This document shows positions 6,089 to 6,864 of a stretch of DNA of 6,864 nt, piece by piece. The notes beneath the pieces were generated by a model. It was not told the origin of the DNA and did not search any database. It saw nothing but the letters and a program-made list of their open reading frames with translations. The DNA comes from Anaerolineaceae bacterium (GTDB lineage Bacteria > Chloroflexota > Anaerolineae > Anaerolineales > Anaerolineaceae), in assembly GCA_003448875.1 (NCBI GenBank), contig DLXG01000275.1, positions 1 through 6,864 on the forward strand, in the 5' to 3' direction. The first letter of the stretch is position 1. Each line of letters begins with the position of its first letter. The translations under genes were made by a program, and so were the position numbers.

Positions 6089-6864
6089 TCACACCCATAA
6101 CCCGGCAAAAGTGAGCGTGAATAAGGTGCTGACAATCAATTGGCGCACACCAATTGCTACCGGTTTTACTCCTACAGCCGGTCTCAAAGTGCCCCAAATT
6201 GCCTCACTGAATTGAATCAAATAAGCCAGCGGCAGCAGAGAGGGTAATGTTCCGGCCAGCGAAAACAACGCCACCAATACCACACTGCCGCCGCATACCA
6301 GCAACGGGAGACTGCCAGCCCGAATTTTATCGGCAAGCGCAGGCATACTCTTCCATTCACGCTGGTTGAGGCGCAGGTAGGCATACAAAATTGAGCCAAT
6401 CGCCTGCAACCACAACAACAGCCATAGCAGCCAGCCTTCCATGTTAAGTTCGCCTATTCCCGCCCAATAGACAGCAGGGGCGGCCAATCCCAAAACACCA
6501 CTGCCAGCAATTTCGACAATTGGTTTGCGTCGTTCCTCCCGCCGGCTGACCAGCCATAAATGCCAGAGCAAAACCGGTAAAGCCGGCAGAGCCAGAACAA
6601 CCAGAAAACCCAACCCCTGCACAATCATCCCAATCACGGCAATCAGAGCAATTCCCCCATACACCCCCATCCAAAACAAAGCCGGTAAACGCTCTTTTGC
6701 CGGTCTTCGGCGGCTGATTACTTTCACAAAAATGGTGAGCGGTTGACGGAAAAAGAATCCCGCCAGTGCTGCCAGAATTACCCACCCCTGAACCCCTTTG
6801 AATCCGCCGGACGCAACCAGCCCGACCATGATTGGGCCAAGCAAAAATATCCACGAGCCATGTC
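6089..6864 (-). CDS. YwiC-like polytopic membrane protein (N-terminus outside window)
   Basis: The frame is open to the right edge, so the gene starts beyond it. The TTG at 6844 is internal, because HGSWIFLLGP is encoded across it. About 257 residues are visible. The protein is strongly hydrophobic with about eight or nine membrane segments, separated by short basic loops such as SRRRPAKER and SRREERRK. The HGSW...P...G opening, the central RKPIVEIAGSG and AAPAVYWAG, the LYAYLRL segment, and the C-terminal KPVAIGVRQLIVSTLF match what I recall of the YwiC-like family (PF14256), named after Bacillus subtilis YwiC. The family has no established biochemical function. Only a few N-terminal residues are likely missing, as HGSW normally lies close to the start. 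It converges with the cyclase gene 23 bases away and shares no operon with any gene in the window. The family call is from memory of its conserved motifs. Confidence 0.75.
   Translation of the reverse strand, partial: HGSWIFLLGPIMVGLVASGGFKGVQGWVILAALAGFFFRQPLTIFVKVISRRRPAKERLPALFWMGVYGGIALIAVIGMIVQGLGFLVVLALPALPVLLWHLWLVSRREERRKPIVEIAGSGVLGLAAPAVYWAGIGELNMEGWLLWLLLWLQAIGSILYAYLRLNQREWKSMPALADKIRAGSLPLLVCGGSVVLVALFSLAGTLPSLLPLAYLIQFSEAIWGTLRPAVGVKPVAIGVRQLIVSTLFTLTFAGLWV

Noticed and set aside
1..6864. Defence system, CRISPR array, transposon, prophage or tRNA
   Set aside because: Reading both strands gave no spaced direct repeats, transposase or integrase motifs, phage structural genes or cloverleaf-like segments. 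Nearly all sequence is accounted for by six ordinary genes.

Overview
This window looks like a piece of a Chloroflexota chromosome, probably Anaerolineae-like, possibly metagenomic. The assignment is inference. It rests on moderate GC, on a secreted CAP-domain protein that ends in the short tail VYLPLVRR (a tail I associate with exported proteins of this phylum), on a long soluble PAS/GAF/GGDEF sensor, and on a YwiC-like membrane protein. No marker gene such as an rRNA is present to confirm it.

Layout. Positions 1-2532 (+) are a tight three-gene run: the C-terminal two thirds or so of an FAD-dependent oxidoreductase (cut by the left edge), a phosphotriesterase-family metal hydrolase (GTG start at 959 behind a strong ribosome binding site), and a KDPG/KHG-type aldolase that starts within a few bases of the hydrolase stop. 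Positions 2546-3784 (-) encode a secreted CAP/SCP protein with two beta-rich modules after the CAP domain. A 115-bp AT-richer divergent spacer (3785-3899) separates it from a (+) diguanylate cyclase of about 721 residues with three PAS domains, GAF and GGDEF (3900-6065). Positions 6089-6864 (-) hold a polytopic YwiC-like membrane protein whose N-terminus lies beyond the right edge.

How they may work together. The first three genes are best read as a catabolic operon for a sugar-derived acid. In this model the oxidoreductase oxidises a substrate, the hydrolase opens a lactone, and the aldolase cleaves a 2-keto-3-deoxy sugar acid, phosphorylated or not, to pyruvate plus an aldehyde. The exact substrate cannot be read from the sequence. 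The other three genes are independent units in convergent or divergent arrangement and show no obvious link to the operon.

I found no tRNA, rRNA, CRISPR array, insertion sequence, phage gene or long repeat. The densely packed coding is explained by ordinary families. The points most worth following are the oxidoreductase-hydrolase-aldolase set, the modular CAP protein with its C-terminal tail, and the multi-sensor cyclase. I do not see convincing evidence of an entirely new system.
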